Source of the DNA: Seriola aureovittata
Taxonomy: Eukaryota > Chordata > Actinopteri > Carangiformes > Carangidae
Assembly: GCF_021018895.1 (NCBI RefSeq)
Contig: NC_079371.1
Span: forward strand, 15,308,001 to 15,372,000
Reading direction: 5' to 3'
DNA: 64,000 bases
Below are positions 10,043 through 20,973 of this stretch, in pieces; position 1 is the stretch's first letter, and each line of letters opens with the position of its first letter. The position numbers were made by a program, and so were the translations under genes. The notes beneath the pieces are model-generated. The model was not told the DNA's origin, did not search any database, and saw nothing but the letters and a program-made list of their open reading frames with translations.

Positions 10043-12481
10043 CTCTAAAGGAGAGTCTGGTTCATCCAGGATGCTCTTTTCGTTCTGTACCCGCTGCATC
10101 GTCCCTGTAGAACTGGGGTCCATTATCAGCACGTTCTGAATACCAGCTCTGCCGAACTTACAGTCACTCTTTCTGGAGTCAGTCGTCCTGCACACCTCGT
10201 AATTGTACACGTGTTGGAGAGTCCCTGTCCCCAAAGTGTCTGAGTAACGTGGTGGATAATATGGAATCACAGGGAGATTGGAGTGATACAGGTTGCGAGA
10301 CTGTCTCCATCTGTAGATTTTCACGGATATAATAACCACTAAACACGTGATGAATAGGAAGGAAACTACAGCCAGAGTCAACACTAAGTAAAAAGTCAGG
10401 TTGTCATTGTACTCCTTGTCGTGTGTAAAGTCAGTGAACTCCGACAGCACTTCAGGGAAGCTGTCCGCCACCGCCACGTTAACAACGACTGTAGCTGAGC
10501 GAGAGGGCTGCCCGTTGTCCTCCACTATAACAGTCAGTCTTTGTTTCACTGCATCTTTATCAGTGACTTGGCGGATAGTTCTTATTTCTCCATTCTGTAA
10601 GCCCACTTCAAACAGCGCCCTGTCTGTGGCTTTCTGCAGTTTATAGGAGAGCCAGGCATTCTGTCCAGAGTCCACATCAACAGCCACCACTTTAGTCACC
10701 AGATAGCCCACATCTGCTGAACGAGGCACCATTTCAGCCACCAGAGAGCCACCAGTCTGGACTGGGTACAGAACCTGAGGAGGGTTGTCGTTCTGGTCCT
10801 GGATCAGTATTTTCACAGTCACATTGTTACTGAATGGAGGAGAGCCTCCATCCTGCGCTTTGACAGCGAAAACAAGCTGTTTGATTTGCTCATAATCAAA
10901 CGAGCGCACTGCATGTATCACTCCGCTTTCTGCATTTACAGAAACATATTCAGAAACCGAAAAGCTACCCATATTAGTATCCTCCAGAATATATGAAATT
11001 CGGGCGTTTTGGTTTTCATCAGGATCTTTAGCTCTAACAATGAGAAGAGAAACGCCTGGAGAGTTATTCTCTGCAACAAACGCGTTGTAAACACCCTGTG
11101 AAAACACTGGGGAATTATCGTTCACATCAGAGACCTTTAAATGAAAGCTTCTTTTTGTTGAGAGAGGAGGCATTCCTGCATCTGTCGCAACGACAGTGAT
11201 GTTATAGTCTGAAACACTTTCACGATCTAATACAGTGTCTGTTACCAAAGTATAATAATTTCTCAAATTGGATTTAATCTTGAAAGGTTCGTTTTGTTCT
11301 ATTCTACAAGTCACGTGTCCGTTATCACCTGAATCGAAGTCTTTTACATTTATAATGCCAATAGTTGTACCAGGAGGGGAATCTTCTGACACAGGACTAG
11401 TGAATGACATGACATTGATAGTAGGGGCGTTGTCATTCACATCTGTTACTTCAATTATGACTTTACTCGCATCTGTTAAACCTCCCTGATCTTTTGCATC
11501 AATCCTGAGCTCGAATTTTTTGTCTTTTTCATAATCAATAGAACCTGTAATTGAAATGACGCCAGTTTTTTCATCAATCATAAACATATCACTCAGACCA
11601 CTGTTGAGGTCTGAAAAATAATATGTAACAATACTGTTTGAGCCGAAATCTGCGTCACTAGCATTAACAGTTGTAACGTAAGTATCTATGGGAGCATTTT
11701 CTATTACATTGGCTTTGTACATAGATTGATTAAATACAGGTGCATTATCATTGATATCAAGAACAGTGACATATATATTTACTGTGCCAGATCTCTGCGG
11801 ACTTCCACCGTCTACGGCTATAAGCTTTAGTGATAGGTGAGGATTTGTCTCTCTGTCTAACGGCTTCTGAAGCACCATCTCTGCGTACTTCTTTCCATCC
11901 GCATTAGAATTTTGTTTTAAAACAAAATTGTCATTCTCAGTCAAAAAGTATTCTCTGAGTCCATTAACACCCACATCTGGGTCTTCTGCACTAGTCAGTG
12001 AAAAGCGAGAGCCAGTATTAGCTGATTCACTAATTTCAAAATTGATGTTACTTCTTTTAAACGTGGGTGAATGGTCATTTATATCTGTTACTTCAACTGT
12101 AATTTGATGTAGCTCCATAGGGTTTTCTAAAATCACCTCAAAGCTGAAACTGCATGGTGTTACGTCTCCACAAAGCTGCTCCCGGTCTATTTTCTCATTC
12201 ACGACTAAAATCCCTTTGTCTGTCTTCAGCTCGGTGTACTGGTTGTTTTCTCCGGTCACGATCCGGGCCCGACCAGAACGAAGCCGTTTCAGATCCAAAC
12301 CAAGATCCTGTGCTACATTACCGATAAGGGAGCCTTTCTTCATTTCCTCTGGGATTGAATACCGGATGTGTCCGCCGACCATATGGTTGAAATAAAAAAA
12401 GAACAACAGAAGCTGCCAATTTTTTCCGCAGCCAAAACGCCATTTCACGCACCGGGTGTTGGTTAGTATTCCACATGCCAT
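10043..12481 (-). CDS. Protocadherin variable exon VE4
   Basis: Complete exon of 813 codons. The ATG at 12481 starts MACGILTNTRCVKW with a hydrophobic core LLLFFFYF before HIRYSIPEE. Six cadherin repeats, a membrane helix (LVLTLAVVSFLFITCLVVII) and the standard sub-array A cytoplasmic segment ending SPLE at a GTGAGC donor. EC1 and EC4-EC6 are very close to VE3; EC2-EC3 differ (ITGSIDYEKDKK), as expected of the recognition face. The mature N-terminus has H where most siblings have Q. A split RE1 lies downstream and the CSE is 267 bp upstream. Confidence 0.96.
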
Positions 12482-12747
12482 AGCAAAAGAAAAACACGAA
12501 AATATCGTCTATAAAGTTCCAAGCACGATGCTTATTATGAAATATACATGAAACAAACTGCTAAATAGAAATGGTGCTGTCTTTCCCGTTTCCTGTTTGT
12601 ATCTGAATGGATGTATATCGTAATGCGAGTCGGTTTTCTCGAATGTCAGCCCACATAATGTAGCCTACACTATATTCTTTTCTCTCACAGGTCACGGAAG
12701 CAAGGGAGGGGACTCTGTGGTAATGTTTGAGGGAATATTTTGAATTG

Positions 12748-12769
12748 ACCAACAGCGTCCCTTAGAGTC
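12748..12769 (-). promoter_or_regulatory. CSE-like promoter element of VE4
   Basis: The plus strand reads accaacagcgtcccttagag, identical over these 20 nt to the boxes of VE5, VE6 and VE7; 267 bp upstream of the VE4 start. Confidence 0.78.
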
Positions 12770-13351
12770 AACAATAAGAAAAGCATGTAATATAGAATAA
12801 CTTCTGGAAAGATATTACATTCAATTGGAAATATATTTTAACACATAAAAACAGGAAAAATCTCACTCTTAGCTTCAGTATTATGCAGTATTTATGCAAA
12901 TACCTACAGATACTCTGATGTATGAATAAAAAGATCAAGTAAATCAGGAAAATCACAGAAACAAAATACAACCATAACACTATCGTGGATCAGGAAGCGC
13001 TAGTAAAAAAACTCATAAGAGTTTGTTGAAGCTAGTTGATATTAAATGAGAGCAGTTTGGTTTTTGATTCTCAGTGTGTTCATCTCAGTCACACGACAAC
13101 CATTTTTCCAATATTCATGAGTGAATGCATATTAAGAAAATGCAAATCACCACACTGAACAAGCCCATTTATATTGTTGGAAGAAACAAACAATTTATCA
13201 CTTCGTGTCATGAAAAAATGCCAGTGATACAAAACAGTGTGCGTGTGACAATGAAACAGCAAAGCACTAACTTAGAGTCAATGATGAGGTTCAATTAAAA
13301 GTTCTGAATGTCAATACAGAAGCAGCGTTCTTATCAAGTGATGTACAGTGA

Positions 13352-13372
13352 TGTGCTGTCCATGGTGCTGAA
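13352..13372 (-). promoter_or_regulatory. RE1/NRSE site downstream of VE5
   Basis: In gene orientation the half-sites TTCAGCACC and GGACAGCACA are separated by AT, so the left half and the GGACAGC core are perfect. It lies ~90 bp downstream of the VE5 splice donor. Confidence 0.72.
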
Positions 13373-13462
13373 ATGAAGGAATGGCGCGCAAAAGTTCACC
13401 ATAAATTTAACTACACACATGAAGAAATAACCGCAGAGTCGTAGCTAACTTATTTAACTCAC

Positions 13463-15898
13463 CTCTAGAGGAGAGTCTGGTTCATCCAGGATGCTTTTTT
13501 CATTCTGTATCCGCTGCATCGTCCCTGTAGAACTGGGGTCCATTATCAGCACGTTCTGACTACCAGCTGTGCCAAACTTACAGTCACTCTTTCTGGAGTC
13601 AGTCGTCCTGCACACTTCGTAATTGTACACGTGTTGCAGAGTCCCTGTCCCCAAAGTGTCTGAGTAACGTGGTGGATAATATGGAATCACAGGGAGATTG
13701 GATTGATACAGGATGCGAGACTGTCTCCATCTGTAGATTTTCACTGATATAATAACCACTAAACACGTGATGAAGAGGAAGGAAACTACAGCCAGAGCCA
13801 ACACTAAGTAAAAAGTCAGGTTGTCATTGTACTCCTTGTCGTGTGTAAAGTCAGTGAACTCCGACAGCACTTCAGGGAAGCTGTCCGCCACCGCAACATT
13901 AACAATGACTGTAGCTGAGCGAGAGGGCTACCCGTTGTCCTCCACTATAACAGTCAGTCTTTGTTTCACTGCATCTTTATCAGTGACTTGGCGGATAGTT
14001 CTTATTTCTCCATTCTGTAAGCCCACTTCAAACAGCGCCCTGTCTGTGGCTTTCTGCAGTTTATAGGAGAGCCAGGCATTCTGTCCAGAGTCCACATCAA
14101 CAGCCACCACTTTAGTCACCAGATAGCCCACATCTGCTGAACGAGGCACCATTTCAGCCACCAGAGAGCCACCATTCTGGACTGGGTACAGAACTTGAGG
14201 AGGGTTGTCGTTCTGGTCCTGGATCATTAGTTTCACAGTCACATTGTTACTGAGTGGAGGAGAGCCTCCATCCTGTGCTTTGACAACGAAAACCAGCTGT
14301 TTGATTTGCTCATAATCAAACGAGCGCACTGCATGTATCACTCCGTTTTCTGCATTTACAGAAACATGCTCTGTAACTGAAAAGCCACCCATATTAGTAT
14401 CCTCTAGAATATATGAAATTCGGGCGTTCTGGTTTTCATCAGAATCTTTAGCTCTAACAGCGAGAAGAGAAACGCCTGGAGAGTTATTCTCTGCAACAAA
14501 CGCGTTGTAAACACGCTGTGAAAACACTGGAGAATTATCGTTCACATCAGAAACCTTTAAATGAAAGGTTCTTTTAGTTGAGAGAGGAGGCATTCCTGCA
14601 TCTGTCGCAACGACGGTGATGTTATAGTCTGGAACACTTTCACGATCTAATACAGTGTCTCTTACCAAAGTATAATAATTTCTTAAATTGGATTTAATCT
14701 TGAAAGGTGCGTTTTGTTCTATTCTACAAGCCACGTATCCGTTATCACCTGAATCGAGATCTTTTACATTTATAATGCCAACAGTTGTACCAGGAGGGGA
14801 GTCTTCTGACACAGGACTAGTGAATGACATCACATTTATTACAGGTGGATTATCGTTCACGTCAATCACATCAACCATAACTTTACTCGAATCTGTCAAA
14901 GCTCCTTGGTCTGTTGCATCAATGCGTATTTCATATTTCTTTGCTTTTTCAAAGTCAACTTCTCCTGAAAGAAATATTACACCCGTTGTCTTGTTAATTT
15001 CAAAAATACTGCCAATGTTGCCTTGCATTTTGGAAATAGAATAATAAATCAATCCATTTGATCCGATGTCTGCATCAGTTGCATTCACAGTGGTGATATA
15101 TGTACCCTTTGCAGCATTTTCCAGTACAGTGGCCTTGTACACTGACTGATTGAAAACAGGAGAATTGTCATTAGCATCTAGGACACTGATATCTATATTT
15201 ACTGTACCAGATTTCTGTGGCGTTCCACCGTCCACTGCTATCAGCTTTAATGAGAGTCTTGGATCTCGCTCTCTATCCAGCGGTTTCTCAAGTACCATTT
15301 CAGCATATTTCCTTCCATCAGTATTTGAATGCTTTTTTAAAATAAAATTTTCATTTGCAGTTAATTGATAGTCTTGAAGCCCATTGACTCCTACATCAGG
15401 ATCATTGGCTGTTGGTAAAACAAAACGTGCTCCCGGAGCGGCTGATTCGCCAATAGTCAGTTTCATGTCGTGCTGATGAAAAGAAGGTGAATTATCATTT
15501 ATGTCCAATACTTCGACTGTGACGTGATGTAGTTCCATCGGGTTTTCTAAAATCATATCAAAACCTAAGCTACATGGTGTTAGTTCTCCGCAAAGCTGCT
15601 CCCGGTCTATCCTCTCATTCACGACTAGAATCCCTTTGTCTGTCTTCAGTTCAGTGTACTGGATGCTTTCTCCGGTCACGATACGGGCCCGACCAGAACG
15701 GAGCCTCTGCATATCAATTCCAAGATCCAATGCAACGTTCCCAATAAGGGACCCCTTCTTCATCTCTTCTGGGATTGAATAACGTATCTGACCACTGGCA
15801 ATTTGACTGAGAAAAAAAAGAAGCAGAATGCTTTGCGACGTCAGTTTGTAGCACAAACGCCATCTTAGAGTCCGGCGGAGATATTTTCCGAAATCCAT
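13463..15898 (-). pseudogene. Protocadherin variable exon VE5 with premature TAG stop in EC6
   Basis: The full-length exon frame is 812 codons long, from the ATG at 15898 (MDFGKYLRRTLRW, signal core SILLLFFLSQ) to a GTGAGT donor after DEPDSPLE. All six cadherin repeats, the membrane helix and the cytoplasmic segment are present. One codon is broken: at 13928-13930 the conserved Gln of VEDNGQPSRSA is TAG (CAG in every sibling). The frame is otherwise intact on both sides. Translation would stop after 656 residues, before the membrane helix, and with intron junctions downstream the mRNA should be a nonsense-mediated-decay target. It could be a fixed pseudo-exon, a segregating null allele or a sequencing error. 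The CSE and RE1 elements remain intact, so decay looks recent. Confidence 0.9.
13928..13930 (-). other. In-frame TAG nonsense codon of VE5
   Basis: The plus strand reads cta where VE1-VE4 and VE6-VE9 all have ctg, a single C to T change in gene orientation (CAG to TAG). The flanking 30 nt on both sides equal the siblings. Confidence 0.93.
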
Positions 15899-16163
15899 GT
15901 TATCAAAAAAGTGATAGGAAATATTATCCAAACATTACTATTATGCTACCCGAGGGTTAACAAAGGCGGAATTCAAGTGTAATCTATGATAAAAAAGATT
16001 AGTGTTCCAAGCGTTCTTTCTCCCGTAGGAAAAAAAGTCAAATCACAGCCAGTCTAAATTCGCTCATCTCAACGTCGCTGACAGTCTACAGCACATCCAA
16101 CCACCACAGAGCAGAATGAAGGAGGGCACCGCCTAAAACACTGATCAGATTTGTTTTTACTTG

Positions 16164-16185
16164 ACCAACAGCGTCCCTTAGAGTC
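16164..16185 (-). promoter_or_regulatory. CSE-like promoter element of VE5
   Basis: The plus strand reads accaacagcgtcccttagag, 266 bp upstream of the VE5 start and identical over this stretch to VE4, VE6 and VE7, although VE5 itself carries a stop codon. Confidence 0.77.
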
Positions 16186-17138
16186 TAGTCACTGAATCTC
16201 AACACAAAGAAGTAAATTATCTGCCAATTCAATTTCCAGAGCAACTGAATGCACTTACAGAGATGACTTATAACGTCACAGCCCTTGAAATGGAAACTAA
16301 TGCAACAATTTGTATGTGGAAAATTCAGTACAATACTGGGGCCATAATCGTTTATGAAGCGCTACTGTACAGTGTATCTCACGACTAAAAAGAGTTGAAA
16401 CTTTAATTAGAATCTTCTTCATTTCTATGCACTAAAGCATAAAAATAATGAGAAAACAAAATAAAATAACAAGACAATAATCAACCTGTCCTAAAATACT
16501 GCACAAAAAGGTTCAACGAAGAAACTGAACTATTTTAATTCAGGAGTTCCAAGAAAGCTATAGAATATTAAAACAACATTTTCATTCTGACATTGCATCG
16601 CTGACCACTCTAAACTCAATCACTTGAAAGTTCTTACATACAAACAGACATATGTAGAAGCTGAATCAATGGGAACAATTCAGAGTAATATTTAACTGTT
16701 CCGTGTGTGGACTTATGTTAAATGTAATGTAGGGAGCGGTTTGGAATTCCATTTAGTTGAGCAAAATATTGGGATGTGAAATTTAAGATATGGGTTTAAA
16801 AGCATTGCCATCTACACCAGGCGTGAAAGGTGATGGCTTTATCTAAAGCTACTAATTAAAATTGACAACAATATTTCCCCCAACATTTAGCAAGTGCTTA
16901 CATCTGCCTACCTTTAACAACACTTTTACCATCCTTTAAGATCAACGTCCGGCTATTGTATAAACGAAGTAAAAGTATACAGTACATGGTGGGCACATCC
17001 GAGTCAAAAACAATGTACATTTTCGAAAAAATTAGACAGATGTTTTAAATCAAAATGCATATGATGTGGTTTGAAATACATGGTGTGTGCAGCGTTTTTC
17101 GAAAGTATGGTTCTTACTGAATGGTCCAAACTAACCAG

Positions 17139-17159
17139 GACGCTGTCCATGGTGCTGAA
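17139..17159 (-). promoter_or_regulatory. RE1/NRSE site downstream of VE6
   Basis: In gene orientation TTCAGCACC, AT gap, GGACAGCGTC: the best match in the window to the REST consensus (about 20 of 21 allowing the variable gap). It lies ~105 bp downstream of the VE6 donor. Confidence 0.8.
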
Positions 17160-17263
17160 AGTATCAGAATAATGTTTAAATGTTTCATTACCAATTCACC
17201 TATCTATAATAAAGGCAGAGACACATATAAGCAAAGAGGAAAGGCAAGATTGACATAACTCAC

Positions 17264-19717
17264 TTCTAGAGGAGAGTCTGGTTCATCCAGGATGCTCTTT
17301 TCATTCTGTATCCGCTGCATCGTTCCTGTAGAACTGGGGTCCATTATCAGCACGTTCTGACTACCAGCTCTGCCGAACTTACAGTCACTCTTTCTGGAGT
17401 CAGTCGTCCTGCACACCTCGTAATTGTACACGTGTTGGAGAGTCCCGGTGCCCAAAGTGTCTGAGTAACGTGGTGGATAATAGGGAATCACAGGGAGATT
17501 GGAGTGATACAGGATGCGAGACTGTCTCCATCTGTAGATTTTCACTGATATAATAACCACTAAACACGTGATGAAGAGGAAGGAAACTACAGCCAGAGCC
17601 AACACTAAGTAAAAAGTCAGGTTGTCATTGTACTCCTTGTCGTGTGTAAAGTCAGTGAACTCCGACAGCACTTCAGGGAAGCTGTCCGCCACCGCCACGT
17701 TAACAACGACTGTAGCTGAACGAGAGGGCTGCCCGTTGTCCTCCACTATAACAGTCAGTCTTTGTTTCACTGCATCTTTATCAGTAACTTGGCGGATAGT
17801 TCTTATTTCTCCATTCTGTAAGCCCACTTCAAACAGCGCCCTGTCTGTGGCTTTCTGCAGTTTATAGGAGAGCCAGGCATTCTGTCCAGAGTCCACATCA
17901 ACAGCCACCACTTTAGTCACCAGATAGCCCACATCTGCTGAACGAGGCACCATTTCAGCCACCAGAGAGCCACCAGTCTGGACTGGATACAGAACCTGAG
18001 GAGGGTTGTCGTTCTGGTCCTGGATCAGTATTTTCACAGTCACATTGCTACTGAGTGGAGGAGAGCCTCCATCCTGCGCTTTGACTACTAGCTGAAGCTG
18101 TTTAATTTGCTCATAATCAAAGGAGCGAACCGCGCTAAGAACTCCAGTTTCAGAGTTTAAAGACACATAATTCGAAACTGGACTACCACTGACATGTGTG
18201 TCGTCTAAAAGATATGATATTCTGGCGTTTTGGTTCCAATCAGAGTCCCTCGCGCTCACAGCAAATATTGAAATCCCAGGGGAATTATTTTCTATGATGT
18301 GAGCAGAATAGATGCTTTTATCAAATAAAGGTGCGTTGTCATTCACGTCAGAGATTTTAAGATGTAATTTTGTTGAGCTAGAAAGTGGGGGAGATCCAAA
18401 ATCAGTGGCTGTTATTGTTATGTTATATTCTGAGATAGACTCTCGATCAAAATGTTGATCTGACACCAGATTGTAATAGTTTGTTAGAGATGACTCGATT
18501 TTAAATGGAAGTTTACCATCTATATAGCATTTGATTTGCCCATTTTTCTCAGAATCTGCATCTTTTATGTTTAAAACAGCAATCGTTGTACCAGGACGTG
18601 AGTCCTCAGATACTGGACTAGAAAATGACATAATATTTATAACTGGGGCATTGTCGTTGACATCAAAAACATCCAATATAACTTTACTTGTCCCAGTTAG
18701 ACCACCCTGATCCTTAGCCTCTACCCTCACCTCGTATTTTCTATCTTTCTCATAATCTATTTGACCAGACACAGAAATCGTTCCGGTGTTTTCATCAATA
18801 CTGAAAATATCTACTGCGCTTCCTTTCATTTTAGACAGACTGTAAATAATGCGACCATAAGAACCACTGTCAGCGTCTGTGGCATTTACTGTAACAATGC
18901 TTGTGCCTCTCATGGTGTTTTCCATCACAGATGCTTTATACACTGACTGGTTAAATACTGGAGCATTGTCATTGGCATCTAACACAGTGACATCTATATT
19001 GACTGTACCGGATCTCTGTGGCGTCCCTCCGTCTACTGCGATTAATTTTAAAGACAAATGTGGACGTTGTTCCCTGTCTAAAGGCTTCTGAAGCACCATT
19101 TCAACATATTTACTTCCGTCTGGATTTGCATGTTGCTTCAAAATAAAATTGTCATTTGGTGACAAAACATAATCTTGCAATGCGTTCAGTCCCACATCTA
19201 GATCCTCTGCACTCTGCAGTGGAAACTGTACTCCAACAACAGCTGATTCACTTATTTCAAAACTGATCAGTTTATCTTTGTTCGGGAATACGGGAGCGTG
19301 ATCATTTATATCCAAAACCTCAACAGTTATTCTGTGCAGTTCGATCGGATTTTCCAAAATCATCTCAAAGCTGAAGCTGCATGGCGTTACGTCTCCACAA
19401 AGCTGCTCTCGGTCTATTCTCTCATTCACGACTAAAATCCCTTTGTCTGTCTTCAGCTCAGTGTACTGGATGCTTTCTCCGGTCACGATGCGGGCCCGCC
19501 CAGAACGGAGTCTCTTCAGATCCAAACCAAGATCTTGCGCTACATTACCAATAACGGAGCCCTTCTTCATCTCCTCTGGTATAGAATAACGAATCTGGCC
19601 ACCTACCATGTTAACCAGATGAAGCAGCAACATAAGCAGTCCTATTTGCCGTCGCAGTCCACCAAAAAATCGCCATCTTAAGTACATGTAAGTGGAAGAT
19701 CTTCTAGTTGCCATCAT
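17264..19717 (-). CDS. Protocadherin variable exon VE6
   Basis: Complete exon of 818 codons from the MMATRRSSTYMYL start at 19717. The signal core is IGLLMLLLHLV before QIRYSIPEE (~residue 41). EC linkers fall near residues 136 (DINDH), 247 (DANDN), 352 (DVNDN), 457 (DVNDN) and 567 (DQNDN); the membrane helix is ~700-724 and the cytoplasmic segment ~725-818. It is very close to VE7 over its whole length, including the leader, marking a recent tandem duplication. The last exon base is A (GAA|GTGAGT) where all other intact sub-array A exons except VE2 have GAG, which slightly weakens the donor while keeping Glu. CSE is 228 bp upstream. Confidence 0.96.
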
Positions 19718-19944
19718 GCAAACAAAAAATTGCAAGGGATGATTTATATCCCATCTATATGATGGCAAATCTGGTTCTGATATATCCGTTCCTTGGCTGC
19801 TCTAAACACCGTTTTAAGCTTTACGTGAACACTGTGAGGACATGTCCGGCTCAAACCTCCGACAAAACAGAGAGAGGCTGCTTCACTGTGTAGTCAGTCA
19901 GGGGATGGACTGAATGACGACACAACATAGAAAATATTTAACTG

Positions 19945-19966
19945 ACCAACAGCGTCCCTTAGAGCC
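19945..19966 (-). promoter_or_regulatory. CSE-like promoter element of VE6
   Basis: The plus strand reads accaacagcgtcccttagag followed by cc; 228 bp upstream of the start and shared with VE7. Confidence 0.77.
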
Positions 19967-20833
19967 TAAAAGGTGAACACCAGATAAAGCCAAGACAGCA
20001 TTTGGACACTAACACTAAAAGAGTGTGACAGAATTAACACGTGTCACTCTATTTTTCATAGACGTTGAGTTTCAAGGCAATATTTCCAAATAGAGGCAGA
20101 TTTTAGCACATCAAATTGTTTTGTAATTCACTGAAACTTGAACAATAGCGTATGCTACAGGAGACCATTATAAACAAAGCAGCAGTTCTTATAGGGAATA
20201 AAAGATCCACATGAAAATAATAGGCATGTTTAATTGTGTCACGGCAGTAATGCGTCACAATAAAGCATTCTTTACAAGGTGTTCCATTAGCGCTAATATT
20301 GGAATTAAGCTGACTCCTATGTAATACATCATTGTGCAAAGTTTGGTATGAGGATTTTAATTTAATGTTGAAATACCTTACTAATGTAGCAAATAGGCTT
20401 TAGTATAACTGTCATATACGTTACTGTAACGAAAGATTAGGTTGTGGAAAACGGGCAATGGGTGTGTTGGCTTGGCGTGTGTACAGTGTTCTGTCATTTG
20501 GTATTAGCAAAGCTCATATTTTTATTGATTACTAATAAAAACAGCATTAACTAAGACTTTACTAACATTTGGGCTATTAAGTGTTTTTAGATGTCCAATC
20601 TAAACCGCACTCTCGCCCTTTAAACGTGCGTATATTAACCAACTAAAAATGTTAGCCTTAAACTTTGTAGCCTACACTAAGATTAAATATGAAAAGTATT
20701 TCTGCCATTAAATATGTCTACACATGAAGGTATGAGATGCAGTTTGACAGTTACATAGTCTACTGTGTTTCCTACGGTTAAAACTTGCAAGAGGCTTGCA
20801 GAAGCAGAATTCGTATCACTGACGCAAGGCAGC

Positions 20834-20854
20834 TGAGTTGTCCATGTTGCTGAA
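20834..20854 (-). promoter_or_regulatory. Degenerate RE1/NRSE-like site downstream of VE7
   Basis: In gene orientation TTCAGCAAC, AT gap, GGACAACTCA. It aligns base for base with the better site at 24508-24528 in the duplicated unit, but has two extra changes in core positions. Probably weak or inactive. Confidence 0.5.
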
Positions 20855-20973
20855 TCTGATATCAGCTTGTGTAACTGCTCATTGTGAATTCAGCTACAAA
20901 TAACAACACCAATAAACAAAAACCAAAAACAGAGAAACAAAAACGCAAAAAAGAAGGTAAACTGTCAACTAAC

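Larger units (their letters stand above)
12482..13462. other. Spacer between VE4 and VE5
   Basis: Non-coding AT-rich DNA with the VE4 leader, its CSE box and an RE1 site at 13352-13372. Short open frames here lack any recognisable domain. Confidence 0.5.
15899..17263. other. Spacer between VE5 and VE6
   Basis: 1.36 kb of AT-rich non-coding sequence with the VE5 leader and CSE and an RE1 site at 17139-17159. I recognise no other gene or mobile element. Confidence 0.5.
19718..20973. other. Spacer between VE6 and VE7 (duplicated unit copy 1)
   Basis: Non-coding. Much of this stretch is recognisably homologous to 23428-24647, for example gcgctaatattggaattaag near 20291 and 23969, and the block just before the next donor. 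It contains the VE6 CSE and a degenerate RE1. Confidence 0.6.

Noticed and set aside
13928..13930. TAG in VE5 as a recoding site
   Set aside because: No sibling exon has it and no readthrough context is evident; a simple nonsense change is the better explanation.
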